Positions 9,558 to 18,884 are shown, counted from the stretch's first letter. The stretch: DNA of 64,000 nucleotides from Planktotalea sp. (GCF_018607995.1 NZ_JABBAL010000015.1:135078-199077); one strand, 5' to 3'. Notes: generated by a model not told the origin, from the letters alone. A program made the numbers and translations.

Positions 9558-10230
9558 ATGTCTAAAAAAGACGCCTGTATTGCAGATCTAAAGACCCGTG
9601 TGCTGACACTTGCGCTCGCGCCGGGGGCGATGCTGGATGAAGTGTCGCTGAGCGCTGCTTATGGTCTGCCACGCACGCCATTACGCGAAGTCTCGCAGAG
9701 TCTCGCAGGCGAAGGTTTCATCAGCCACGAGGCCAACAAAGGCGCGTTAGTCTCTGCGATGGATTTTTTAGCAATGCGCCAGTTCTTTCAAACTGCATCT
9801 ATCGTTTACTGCGCAATCTCTCGCCTTGCAGCCGAAAACGCTACGATGGATCAGATCATTGCGCTCAAAGCCGCGCAGTTCGATTTTACCAAAGCCAAAG
9901 GTGCGCAGGATGCAGGTGCTATGGCGCGCGCTAATCACCTTTTGCACGAGATCTCAGTAATGATGTCTGCCAATCCCTATCTCATCCCCGCGATGGGACG
10001 CTTGCTGATTGATCACACCCGCATGTCGCAACGCTTTTATCGTGGAGTGGCACCGCAAGACAGTGCGCGCATTGACCAATCCGCGCATCATCATGACTTG
10101 CTGATCGACGCCATCTCGCGCCGCAGCGCTTAGGAAGCCGTTGAAATCACCCTCGATCATTGGGCGCTCAGCCGCGAAGAAATTAAACGTTACGTTTGGC
10201 CTGATCCTTTGCCCGACGACACGGCATGAC
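9558..10230 (+). pseudogene. GntR/FCD regulator interrupted by an in-frame TAG
   Basis: The frame encodes a GntR winged helix (LPRTPLREVSQSLAGEGFI) and an FCD domain (residues about 65-200), then meets TAG at 10131-10133. The same frame continues past it with EAVEITLDHWALSREEIKRY and PDPLPDDTA to a TGA at 10228-10230, which is the normal end of this family. A single nonsense change, no frameshift, removes about the last 32 residues and the final FCD helix. It heads a decayed DHDPS-like / FAD-oxidoreductase cluster and was probably its local repressor. Could still fold partly, but the cluster it served is gone. Confidence 0.8.
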
Positions 10231-10242
10231 AGGAGACTTAAG

Positions 10243-10326
10243 ATGAACTTTGAAGGCATATACACGCCTTTGGTGAAGCCGTTTAACTAGGATTTCACCC
10301 CCAACAAAGACGCGCTGGTGCGGCCA
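10243..10326 (+). pseudogene. 5' remnant of a dihydrodipicolinate synthase-family gene
   Basis: After a good Shine-Dalgarno (AGGAG, 10231-10235) the ATG at 10243 opens MNFEGIYTPLVKPFN, then TAG, then DFTPNKDALVRP, the standard N-terminus of DHDPS/NAL-family lyases with one nonsense codon. Homology stops after about 28 codons, where the sequence runs into a fragment of another gene, so the rest of the lyase was deleted. Such lyases next to a GntR regulator and an FAD amine oxidase occur in hydroxyproline-type pathways. Confidence 0.65.
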
Positions 10327-10339
10327 TCTGTGTCTGTCT

Positions 10340-10591
10340 TTGAACAATGTTCACGCCTTTGGTGAGGTCGATGGAGGGTTGTTCAGCGCCTGTTGCCAGA
10401 ATGGTTTGGAAACTGTGCAAGGCACGCTCGGCGGCATCATTGCTGCCGATTTGGCGACGGGCCATCAATCCCGCCTCCTTCGAGAATTTCTGCAGTTGAA
10501 CGCTCCAAACAAACTGCCCCCTCGACCCATCGCAACCATGGTGCCTGCGCACGCCTTCTTTGGGGTGAAAAAAACTGGCGCAGAACTCTAA
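10340..10591 (+). pseudogene. C-terminal remnant of an FAD-dependent amino-acid oxidoreductase
   Basis: An open frame without a proper start encodes about 83 residues beginning GEVDGGLFSACCQNGL and including GGIIAADLATG and LNAPNKLPPRPIATM, ending GVKKTGAEL. This resembles the C-terminal end of DAO-type FAD oxidoreductases (the second dinucleotide-contact region and tail). It follows directly on the DHDPS remnant, so a deletion joined the head of one gene to the tail of another. Family recognised from memory, not by search. Confidence 0.55.
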
Positions 10592-10700
10592 CTCCAAGGT
10601 AAATTTTTGCACAGAAGCAAGCTTAGTAATTCAGGAATCTCTAGGATTTCCAGAAAGATACCTCTCAGATTGCCTATGTACTGCGAGCACTAATTAAAAA

Positions 10701-10733
10701 TTGGACCTAAACGCAAAAGCAAACTGGCCCTAT
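10701..10733 (+). promoter_or_regulatory. Two direct repeats upstream of tpa, putative TauR sites
   Basis: TTGGACCTAA (10701-10710) and CTGGCCCTAT (10724-10733) are direct repeats 23 bases apart, 112-144 bases upstream of the tpa ATG. The first matches the remembered R. capsulatus TauR repeat CTGGACYTAA at nine of ten positions. The spacing equals that seen before xsc and tauR. Other than these repeats I see nothing definite in the 250 bases between the FAD-oxidoreductase remnant and tpa. Confidence 0.55.
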
Positions 10734-10844
10734 CAGACTCGCCTCAATCTATATGATTTGGATGCATCGAATCCCTCGTTGCAACCGGGGGGTTTTCCTG
10801 CGCGCCAAACAACAAGCGCACGCCAACACAGAGGGTGATTGCAA

Positions 10845-12236
10845 ATGGACGGGACATTCAAAGACAACGACTATTCTAAAGTCGTCGACGCAGATCGTGC
10901 GCACGTTTGGCACCATCTGATCCAGCACAAAGGCTTCGAGACTGGCGAGCCTAAGATGATCATCGAAGGCAAAGGCATCAAAGTCTGGGATCAGCATGGC
11001 AAAGAGCACATCGATGCAGTTTCGGGTGGTGTTTGGACAGTCAACGTTGGCTATGGCCGTGAAAGCATTGCCAACGCTGTGCGAGACCAGCTTGTTAAGA
11101 TGAACTTCTTTGGTGGCACGACTGGTTCTATCCCTGGCGCTTTGTTTGCGGAAAAGCTAATTTCCAAAATGCCCGGCATGTCCCGTGTGTATTATGCGAA
11201 CTCCGGTTCAGAGGCGAACGAGAAGGGCTTCAAGATCGTCCGTCAGATCGCGCACAAGCGCTATGGCGGCAAGAAGCACAAGATTCTTTATCGTGATCGC
11301 GATTATCATGGTTCTACCATCGCCTCTATGTCCGCAGGTGGTCAGGACGAGCGCAACGCGCAATATGGTCCGTTCGCCCCCGGTTTTATTCGCGTGCCGC
11401 ATTGCATGGAATACCGCAAGCATGAGCAGGACGGCGCACCTGAAGAGAATTATGGCGTTTGGGCCGCAGATCAGATTGAGGAGATCATCCTTCGTGAAGG
11501 TGCCGACACTGTCGGCGCGCTCTGTCTTGAGCCTGTGACTGCAGGCGGTGGTGTAATCACCCCCCCAGAAGGCTATTGGGAACGTGTTCAAGAGATCTGC
11601 AAAAAATACGATATCCTTTTGCACATCGACGAAGTCGTTTGCGGCGTTGGTCGTACAGGCGTGTGGTTTGGTTACCAGAACTACGGCATCAAGCCTGACA
11701 TCGTCACAATGGCGAAAGGTGTAGCGTCTGGCTATGCGGCAATCTCTTGCTGCGTGACGACGGAAGAGGTGTTCGATCTGTTCAAAGACGACAGCTCTGA
11801 CCCGATGAACTACTTCCGCGATATCTCCACGTTCGGTGGATGCACAGCGGGCCCAGCGGCTGCTCTTGAGAACATGCGCATCATCGAGGACGAAGACCTC
11901 ATGAGCAACACTCTCACAATGGGTGAGCGTATGATGAACAACCTTCACGCTTTGGCGGAAAAGCACTCGGTCATCGGTGATGTTCGCGGCAAGGGTCTCT
12001 TCATTGGCGCAGAGCTAGTATCAGAACGTGCCTCCAAAGAAGCAATGGACGAGAAGATAGTTGGCGCAGTTGTTGCGGATTGTATGGCGCAAGGCGTTAT
12101 CATCGGCGCCACAAACCGCTCTATTCCAGGCCGCAACAACACACTTTGCTTCTCGCCTGCATTGATCGCGACGGCGGATGATATCGATCACATCACAGAT
12201 GCGGTTGATCAAGCGCTTGGTCGTGTCTTTGGCTAA
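10845..12236 (+). CDS. tpa: Taurine:pyruvate aminotransferase
   Basis: Class-III PLP aminotransferase of 463 residues that transfers the amino group of taurine to pyruvate, giving sulfoacetaldehyde (the Xsc substrate) and alanine. Visible features: SGGVWTVNVGYG near residue 60, YYANSGSEANEKGFKIVRQ for PLP-phosphate contact, YHGSTIASMSAGGQ, the HIDEVVCGVGRTG aspartate motif, and the PLP lysine in TMAKGVASGY. ATG 10845 has GAGGG nine bases upstream; the earlier TTG does not. It is divergent in orientation from xsc and tauR, separated from them by the decayed cluster. Confidence 0.93.
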   Translation: MDGTFKDNDYSKVVDADRAHVWHHLIQHKGFETGEPKMIIEGKGIKVWDQHGKEHIDAVSGGVWTVNVGYGRESIANAVRDQLVKMNFFGGTTGSIPGALFAEKLISKMPGMSRVYYANSGSEANEKGFKIVRQIAHKRYGGKKHKILYRDRDYHGSTIASMSAGGQDERNAQYGPFAPGFIRVPHCMEYRKHEQDGAPEENYGVWAADQIEEIILREGADTVGALCLEPVTAGGGVITPPEGYWERVQEICKKYDILLHIDEVVCGVGRTGVWFGYQNYGIKPDIVTMAKGVASGYAAISCCVTTEEVFDLFKDDSSDPMNYFRDISTFGGCTAGPAAALENMRIIEDEDLMSNTLTMGERMMNNLHALAEKHSVIGDVRGKGLFIGAELVSERASKEAMDEKIVGAVVADCMAQGVIIGATNRSIPGRNNTLCFSPALIATADDIDHITDAVDQALGRVFG

Positions 12237-12271
12237 CAAAATCGGTGGCCCTGTGTGCTCAGCAAACGGGG

Positions 12272-12784
12272 CTACTTAAGCGCCGCAAGCAAGGCGAGCG
12301 TCTCGGGAGGTGGTTGTTGTTCTATACGGCGATAATCTGACCCATCCGTATTACGCGTTACAAACCCTTGGGTCGCCAATTTGCGACGCAAGGCCGCGCG
12401 CGCAGTGTCCAACGTCGCAGGAATATCGCGCAGCAAATGCAATAGGTTAAACGCCATCACCGCATCAAGCCCGTCATGCGAGTAAATCCCCTCCAAGACA
12501 GGATGCGCCTCGAAACTGAAGTTGGCCAAGCTTGTCTCTGCCACCTTACCACGCGCGATCTTGATCATCGCTTCGAAAATATCCGTGCAATGATAGGTAC
12601 CCACACTCGCTGCAAGAAGCAGCGCGGTTGAACCTGTGCCATAGCTAATCTCCAACACTTTGTCGCTATCGCGCAAATAGCTACGTGTGCGCTCTAGCGT
12701 ATAGGTATATGCCGCCATATCCTTGATCGGATTGGTGGCATATTTCGCGGCGGCTTTATCACAGAATTTTGCTTGCTCAATCAT
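12272..12784 (-). pseudogene. Degenerate class-I SAM methyltransferase, probably a deletion chimera
   Basis: The first 130 residues follow the common small roseobacter methyltransferase (AAAKYATNPIKDMAAY, LERTRSYL, AFNLLHLLRDI), but motif I reads VLEISYGTGSTALLLA where E-x-G-x-G-x-G is expected, so a glycine of the SAM loop is lost. After about residue 132 the family similarity stops; LATQGFVTRNTDGSDYRRI looks like the wing and tail of a MarR-type regulator. The 170-residue product is short for the family (about 200). I read it as a fusion left by an internal deletion and probably nonfunctional, though the frame is open. Confidence 0.5.
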
Positions 12785-12868
12785 TGTGATCTCCTTTGCG
12801 ACTACTCTAATTCATGCATGCATAAATGCGGAATTGCCGAAATCCGTGTTTGTATTATGAATTAATGC

Positions 12869-13759
12869 ATGAATTGGCAGGCGATCTCATTCGATTGGAA
12901 CCACGCACGCGCGTTTTTGGCGGTCGCGGAAACAGGTTCGTTCTCTGCGGCAGCGCGTGTGCTTAATCAAACGCAGCCAACCTTGGGACGTTAAATCACT
13001 GCGTTTGAGGAAGAGCTGGGCGTTCACCCTTTTTGAACGCGTTGGCCGCTCTTTGAAAATCACCCAGACTGGGGCGGACCTTGCCGATCATGTGCGCGCC
13101 ATGGCCGATGCAGCGGGGTGCATGACCTTGATGGCCTCCGGCCAATCCCAAGCGATTGAGGGCATGGTGCGCATCGCCGCGTCCGAATTGTTCGCCGCGC
13201 ATTTATTGCCTCCCATCGTTGCCAAACTGCGCAGCATTGCTCCTAAGATCGAGGTGGATATCGTCACGGCCAAAACCGTCAGCGATCTGCTGCAACGCGA
13301 AGGCGATATCGCAGTGTGCGCCCCGAACAGCCAGGCCTGATTACGTGTCTCATTCATGATTCCGGCGGGCGGTTTTATGCGTCGAAAGGTTACATCCAGA
13401 AACGTAGGCGTCCGCGCAATTATCAAGACTGCAAGACACATAATTTCTTGAGTTTCAGCAACACTGATCAGATGCTCGAGTATCTCGCTGTGCTTGGATT
13501 AGAGCTTACTGCGGCTCAATTCAAGGTTGGTTCCTCTAACAGTCTCGTTGCATGGGAAATGGTCAAGCAGGGTTTTGGCATCGCGTCCATGTCTGTTGAT
13601 GTCGTGCGCGCCTCGCCCGATCTGGAGGTGCTTTTGCCCGATAGTGATCCTGTGATGTTCCCCACGTGGCTCGTGACCCACCGCGAGCTCCATACCTCAC
13701 GCCGCATCAGGCTGGTGTTCGATCTATTGGCCGTGGAACTGCCCAAGCTTATGGCTTGA
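12869..13759 (+). pseudogene. LysR-family regulator broken by stops and frameshifts
   Basis: Three frames together spell a full-length LysR protein: MNWQAISFDWNHARAFLAVA and SFSAAARVLNQTQPTLG (helix-turn-helix), TAA at 12992-12994 where family members have glutamine, a frameshift just before TGA 13034, then LFERVGRSLKITQTG and the dimerisation and effector domain, a second frameshift near 13330, and a clean C-terminus (AQFKVGSSNSLVAWEMVKQ, THRELHTSRRIRLVFDLLA). At least two frameshifts and one independent nonsense codon make it clearly dead. It is divergent from the degenerate methyltransferase, its likely former target. Confidence 0.88.
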
Positions 13760-13789
13760 CCACGCTTCAAACCCGTCGCAGCATGCCCC

Positions 13790-14956
13790 ATGTCCAATGC
13801 ACCCAGCTATCATGTCGACCCACAAGCCTTTTGGATCGACCCCTATCCAACACTCGCCAAAATGCGTCGCGACGCGCCAATCGCCTATGTGCCAGAGCTT
13901 GATGCGACCCTGCTCACCCGCCGTGACGATATCTTTCGTGAGGAAAAGCGCATTGAGGTTTTCAGCTCCGAACAGCCGGGCGGATTGATGACCACGCTTA
14001 TGGGCGAAAACATGATGCGCAAGGACGGCGCGGCCCATCTGGCAGAGCGTAAGATGATCTTTCCCACCGTCTCGCCGCGCACGGTGCGTGATGTGTGGAA
14101 AATGCAGTTTGAAAGCGCAACGTCAAAGATCCTCGAACAACTCGCCTCCATACAGACCGCCGATCTCGTAAGCGATTTCGCGATGCCCGTCTCAGCAGAA
14201 GCGCTTAAAGCCATAACTGGCCTCACCAATATGCATTTCGTGGAAATGGACCGGGTCAGCCAAGGGATGATTGATGGTGTCGGCAACTATGCGGGTGATC
14301 GGCAAGTTGAGGCCAATTGCCACGATTGTACAGCCTCCATTGATGCGCATATCGACGCGCAAATCCCTGTACTCAAAGCCAACCCCGACATGTCTCTGCT
14401 GTCCGTTTCGATGAACGTGGGCATGCCCGAACAGCAAATCCGCGCTAATATCAAACTCGCCATATCAGGCGGTCAAAATGAACTCCGCGATGCGATTGCA
14501 GGAACAATCGCGACGTTGATCGAACATCGCGATCAGCTCAACAAAGCGCTCAAGGGAGAGGTTACTTGGCTCCAAGTCTTCGAGGAATACGCGCGTTGGA
14601 TGTCTCCCATCGGCATGTCGCCGCGCCGCATCGCTAAGCGATACAAGCTGAATGATATTACGTTTGAGCCCGAGGATCGCGCATTCTTGATGTTTGCGTC
14701 CGGCAATCGAGACGAAGCGATCTTTACAAACCCTGATACTTTCGACGTCACCCGTGATAATACCAAGGCCATCTCCTTCGGCGCGGGTCCGCATTTTTGC
14801 GCAGGCGTACGGGCGTCGCACTGCATAATTGCTGACGTCGCTCTGCCGATGTTCTTCTCGCGTTTTCCAAACCCAACAATGACGGAGCCAGTTGCCTATC
14901 GTGGTTGGGCCTTTCGCGGCCCGCTAAGCGTCAAAGCGGCGGGTTTGGTACAATAA
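13790..14956 (+). CDS. Cytochrome P450
   Basis: Intact 388-residue P450 of the soluble bacterial kind. The heme loop FGAGPHFCAGVRASH gives the cysteine ligand, the I-helix shows AISGGQNELRD, and the K-helix ExxR is E-Y-A-R in EEYARWMSP. No signal peptide or membrane anchor. No ferredoxin or ferredoxin reductase gene is adjacent, so it must borrow electrons from elsewhere. Substrate unknown. It is flanked by broken regulators on both sides, and the same-strand LysE-type exporter starts 40 bases downstream. Confidence 0.9.
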   Translation: MSNAPSYHVDPQAFWIDPYPTLAKMRRDAPIAYVPELDATLLTRRDDIFREEKRIEVFSSEQPGGLMTTLMGENMMRKDGAAHLAERKMIFPTVSPRTVRDVWKMQFESATSKILEQLASIQTADLVSDFAMPVSAEALKAITGLTNMHFVEMDRVSQGMIDGVGNYAGDRQVEANCHDCTASIDAHIDAQIPVLKANPDMSLLSVSMNVGMPEQQIRANIKLAISGGQNELRDAIAGTIATLIEHRDQLNKALKGEVTWLQVFEEYARWMSPIGMSPRRIAKRYKLNDITFEPEDRAFLMFASGNRDEAIFTNPDTFDVTRDNTKAISFGAGPHFCAGVRASHCIIADVALPMFFSRFPNPTMTEPVAYRGWAFRGPLSVKAAGLVQ

Positions 14957-14996
14957 AATTATTCCCGCGCAGCCAAATCTCCAGTAGCGACAGAGC

Positions 14997-15593
14997 ATGA
15001 GCTATGACCTACTCCTCGCACTAACGTTGTTCGCCTTCGTGTCCTCGATCACGCCGGGACCGAACAATCTGATGCTGATGGCGTCGGGTGCGAACTTTGG
15101 GTTTCGCCGGACATTGCCGCATATGCTCGGTGTCGTCATCGGCTTTACGCTGATGATCGTTTTGGTCGGCGTTGGCTTGGTGCAGGTCTTTGATATTTAC
15201 CCGATCTCGCATCAAATCCTCAAAGTGGTGAGCGTGATCTATCTTTTGTGGCTCGCTTGGAAAATCGCGAACGCCGCTCCGCTAGAGGGCGATGTGCAAA
15301 GTGAAGGCAAGCCCATCACGTTTATCCAAGCGGCCCTGTTCCAATGGGTGAACCCCAAAGCTTGGACCATGGCGCTCACTGCGATCTCTGCCTACACACC
15401 GGATCAAACGCTTTACTATGTGAGTCTCGTTGCGCTTGTCTTTGGCATCGTGAACTTGCCCAGCGTCTCGGTTTGGACCGTTTTGGGCGAACAAATGGCG
15501 CGCTTCCTCACCAGCGCGGCCCGCCTACGAGCGTTCAATTGGGCGATGGCGGGCCTGTTGATTCTGTCGCTTTATCCAGTTGTCTTGGGCTGA
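14997..15593 (+). CDS. LysE/RhtB-family amino-acid exporter
   Basis: A 198-residue membrane protein with about six helices and the N-terminal family signature SITPGPNNLMLMASGANFG, followed by PHMLGVVIGF and FQWVNPKAWTMAL. LysE/RhtB proteins export amino acids or their derivatives across the inner membrane. It lies 40 bases after the P450 gene and overlaps the end of the broken AraC gene by 22 bases tail to tail. The exported compound cannot be told from sequence. Confidence 0.88.
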   Translation: MSYDLLLALTLFAFVSSITPGPNNLMLMASGANFGFRRTLPHMLGVVIGFTLMIVLVGVGLVQVFDIYPISHQILKVVSVIYLLWLAWKIANAAPLEGDVQSEGKPITFIQAALFQWVNPKAWTMALTAISAYTPDQTLYYVSLVALVFGIVNLPSVSVWTVLGEQMARFLTSAARLRAFNWAMAGLLILSLYPVVLG

Positions 15594-16418
15594 AGCGGCA
15601 CATAAATCTGCATCAATAAATCCGCAGGGGCCGTGTCTATGGGCGAGTTCAGATAGACCTCATAACTCGGTTGGTCCGCAAGCATCCGGCCTGATTGCGG
15701 CAACCATTGCACGTAAAGCCATTCATAGGCCTGTTGCAGCCCTGTATAGGCACCCTTCATTATCAGAACTGCACTTTCACTGCCCCCGATCAACACCTCT
15801 TCCAGAGGGCCAGGTATCGCCACGTCATCGGCCAATCCAACGGCATCATGACTGCGCAATTCGGCCTCAGGCACGGTCGATGGATCATCATAATAAATCC
15901 CCACCATCCCGCGCGCATTGTTCCATAGATCGCGGGTCGTGAACACAACTGCAACCTTCTCATAGCTTTTGCTTATAGGCACCCACATGAGCCATCGCTG
16001 CCAAGCGCCGCTTTTGCGCGTCCTCTACCTTTACTCCATACATATCCTCATCTCCTTCTTTGCGGTTTAGCGTTAAGACATGCTGCGCTTGGGCGGCATG
16101 GATCTCCAAAGGCTTGGCATCAAACACTTCGCGAAAGGCGCGGGTGAAACTTTGTGTGTAATTATACCCGACCTCGCGCGCAATTTTTGCCTAGGGCTAC
16201 TCCGTATGCACCAACCAGAACGCAGCGCGGTGCATACGCAAACGAAGTACAATCTGCGCGCTACTCTCGACCGTCAAAGCAGAGAAAACCCTGCGCCAAT
16301 GAAACCGCGACATCGTAGCGACATCTGCGAGGCAATCCAGCGACAGATCAGCACTCGGGTTGGCATAGATGTAATCTATTACCCGAGAGATGCGCGTGTC
16401 GTAACTGTTCTGGTTCAT
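15572..16418 (-). pseudogene. AraC-family regulator with GyrI-like effector domain, broken
   Basis: The frame starting MNQNSYDTRISRVIDYIYAN encodes an AraC helix-turn-helix (LSLDCLADVATMSRFHWRRV, LRMHRAAFWLVHTE), then TAG at 16197 and again at 16191, and continues in the same frame with EVGYNYTQSFTRAFREVF, the second HTH motif. The linker and start of the GyrI-like domain follow to TGA 15960, just after a frameshift; the rest (NARGMVGIYYDDPS to MQIYVPLQP) is in another frame. Two nonsense codons plus one frameshift show a dead multidrug-type regulator, probably once linked to the LysE-type exporter. Confidence 0.85.
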
Positions 16419-16542
16419 GTCTGACGTCCTCGTGAGTGCTGCCCTAGCAATACTCAAAGCGGATGGACTGATCTTGCTTTATTGCATCTGGCCCACAGGC
16501 GCGCCATATAAGCTGGAAGTATTCAGCAAGTGAGCGTACCCC

Positions 16543-17502
16543 ATGAACTATCTCGATTTCGAAAAACCATTGGCAGAAATTGAAGGCAAAGCAGAAGAGC
16601 TACGCGCCATGGCACGCGCCAATGAGGAAACCGATGTAGAAGACGAGGCAGCTGCGCTTGATCAAAAAGGCGCGGATATGCTGGTGGAGCTTTACGCAAG
16701 CCTGACCCCTTGGCGCAAATGCCAAGTCGCGCGTCACCCCCAGCGCCCCCATTGCGCTGATTATCTGTCCGAAGTTTTCACCGACTACACGCCCCTCGCA
16801 GGCGATCGTGGCTTTGCGGATGATCACGCTGTTATGGGTGGCCTCGCGCGCTTCAAAGACCGCCCCGTCGTGGTGATCGGCCAAGATAAAGGAAACGATA
16901 CAGCCACGCGGATCGAGCGTAACTTTGGCATGGCCCGTCCCGAAGGCTACCGCAAAGCGATCCGCTTAATGGAAATGGCGAGCAAGTTTAACTTACCCGT
17001 TGTGACATTGGTCGACACCCCCGGCGCATACCCGGGCAAAGGCGCAGAACAGCGCGGCCAGTCAGAGGCTATCGCGCGCTCCACCGAGATGTGCTTGCAG
17101 ATCGGCGTACCTTTGGTGAGCGTGATTATTGGCGAGGGTGGTTCCGGCGGCGCGGTGGCCTTTGCGACGGCTAATAAATTGGCGATGCTGGAGCATTCAG
17201 TCTACTCCGTGATCTCTCCCGAAGGTTGCGCGTCGATCCTGTGGAAAGACAGCGAAAAAATGCGCGAAGCCGCAGAAGCCCTGCGTTTGACCGCACAAGA
17301 TTTGCAGAAATTGGGCGTGGTAGATCGCATAGTGGACGAGCCTTTGGGTGGCGCCCACCGCGATCGCGATGCAACGATGGATGCTGTGAGCAACGCAATT
17401 GAAAAGATGCTGGGCGAGATGAACGGTATGAGCTCAGCCGAGCTGATCCAAGCCCGCAGGGTCAAGTTCCTTGGGATGGGTTCCAAAGGGCTGGCCGCTT
17501 AG
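16543..17502 (+). CDS. accA: Acetyl-CoA carboxylase carboxyltransferase subunit alpha
   Basis: The 319-residue alpha subunit of carboxyltransferase, which with AccD moves the carboxyl group from biotin to acetyl-CoA in the first step of fatty-acid synthesis. It starts [20 protein letters not shown] and carries the crotonase-fold core [38 protein letters not shown] and [12 protein letters not shown] with [15 protein letters not shown]. Length matches the family. It stands alone, transcribed away from the broken AraC gene. Confidence 0.97.
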   Translation: MNYLDFEKPLAEIEGKAEELRAMARANEETDVEDEAAALDQKGADMLVELYASLTPWRKCQVARHPQRPHCADYLSEVFTDYTPLAGDRGFADDHAVMGGLARFKDRPVVVIGQDKGNDTATRIERNFGMARPEGYRKAIRLMEMASKFNLPVVTLVDTPGAYPGKGAEQRGQSEAIARSTEMCLQIGVPLVSVIIGEGGSGGAVAFATANKLAMLEHSVYSVISPEGCASILWKDSEKMREAAEALRLTAQDLQKLGVVDRIVDEPLGGAHRDRDATMDAVSNAIEKMLGEMNGMSSAELIQARRVKFLGMGSKGLAA

Positions 17503-17506
17503 GGCG

Positions 17507-18054
17507 CTATTTTAAAGTTTTGATTAAAGCGTCCAATTGTGTTTGCATTTCTCTACTTGTTTGAATTGGCTTTCCATCTAATTTTTCGCCAAGGGCTGTC
17601 ATTGCTTCGGTAAACAAACACTGTTCCAAATATTCGGTTTCAGTTTGTTTGGATGACTCGATAAGCAGGACGACATATTCGGCACTGTTTTCGAACCATA
17701 GCCGTTCGACGCGACAACCAGTTTCTGGAAAACCTTGTTGTTCATGATCTCAGGTACCGTCGGATTCATGTAGAATTCATCCGGTGTCATGAATCATCCG
17801 TCGGAAACGGTGTCAGGTCCGACAAACACGGAAATTGCTTTGGCGAATTTACGACCATAAACAATGGGAAGGTCCTGTGAGAATATCTCGGTCCTTAAGT
17901 TTTGAACCACCTCAAGGAATTTGGGGGTGCCGATTTGGCCAACTAACGGAATTTAAACTTGCATCAAAAGACTTGTTTCAGCAATGCGCTGAGCGAAAGA
18001 AAGCGATGTAAAGCAAAGCGACGTCGCAGCTATCAGCCCTAAACGCCCAAGCAT
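17507..18054 (-). pseudogene. Exported protein gene, broken (possibly DUF2927-like)
   Basis: From ATG 18054 a signal peptide is readable (MLGRLGLIAATSLCFTSLSFA), then TAA at 17953-17955, then in the same frame IGTPKFLEVVQNLRTEIFSQDL and VYGRKFAKAISVF, TGA at 17794, and MTPDEFYMNP. Near 17715 the frame shifts; the tail reads YVVLLIESSKQTETEYLEQC, LFTEAMTALGEKLDGK and TQLDALIKTLK up to TAG at 17507. The stretch around EQCLFTEAMTALG faintly recalls DUF2927 secreted proteins of Rhodobacterales; I am not sure. Two stops and a frameshift: a dead periplasmic protein gene. Confidence 0.7.
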
Positions 18055-18068
18055 ATTAATTTCAACCC

Positions 18069-18884
18069 TTAAACTTCATAGGTTGGATGATACTTTCCCG
18101 CAGGCGAGAGCGTAAAAATTGCGCAGCCAGTCTCGGTCACGCCAATCGAATGCTCAAACTGTGCGGACAGTGATTTGTCGCGCGTCACAGCGGTCCAATC
18201 ATCGGCCAAAACCTTCGTCTCAGGACGACCCAAGTTCACCATCGGCTCAATCGTGAAGAACATTCCCGGCTCTAACACAGCACCCGTTCCCGGACGACCA
18301 TAGTGCACAACATTAGGCGGCGCGTGGAATACGCGGCCTAATCCATGGCCGCAGAAATCGCGCACAACGGACATGCGGTGGCCTTCCACAAACGTCTGGA
18401 TCGCGTGGCCGATGTCGCCAAATGTATTACCCGGCTTCACCGCTTCAATCCCTTTGAACAATGCGTCATGCGTGACTTGGATCAAACGCTCAGTTTTGCG
18501 CGACAGCTTGCCCGCGACATACATGCGGGATGTGTCGCCAAACCAACCATCGACAATCACCGTGACGTCGATGTTGACGATATCACCGTCTTTCAATTTC
18601 TTCTCACCAGGAATGCCGTGACACACGACGTGGTTAATCGAAATGCAGCTCGCGTGTTTGTAACCCTTGTAGCCAATCGTGGCAGAGGTCGCACCGGCCG
18701 CATTCACCCGATCCTCAATGAATTTATCAAGCACACCCGTCGTTTGCCCAACCGCCACCAATTCGGCCACGTCGTCCAAAATCTCTGCGGCCAACTTACC
18801 AGCCGCCGCCATACCCGCGAAATCCGAGTCTTCATAGATGCGAATACCGTCTTTGGTCATGCGACCTTTGGCCTTTGAGAACAT
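18069..18884 (-). CDS. map: Methionine aminopeptidase type I
   Basis: Removes the initiator methionine from nascent proteins. The 271-residue pita-bread enzyme shows the metal ligands in NIDVTVIVDGWFGDTSRMY (two aspartates), the histidine in CGHGLGRVFH, and glutamates in FTIEPM and the C-terminal QFEHSIGVTETG. I prefer the start MFSKAKGRM (18884), which has AAGGAG eight bases upstream; a longer frame begins at 18908. The gene stands alone downstream of a 150-base gap with no clear feature. Confidence 0.94.
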   Translation of the reverse strand: MFSKAKGRMTKDGIRIYEDSDFAGMAAAGKLAAEILDDVAELVAVGQTTGVLDKFIEDRVNAAGATSATIGYKGYKHASCISINHVVCHGIPGEKKLKDGDIVNIDVTVIVDGWFGDTSRMYVAGKLSRKTERLIQVTHDALFKGIEAVKPGNTFGDIGHAIQTFVEGHRMSVVRDFCGHGLGRVFHAPPNVVHYGRPGTGAVLEPGMFFTIEPMVNLGRPETKVLADDWTAVTRDKSLSAQFEHSIGVTETGCAIFTLSPAGKYHPTYEV

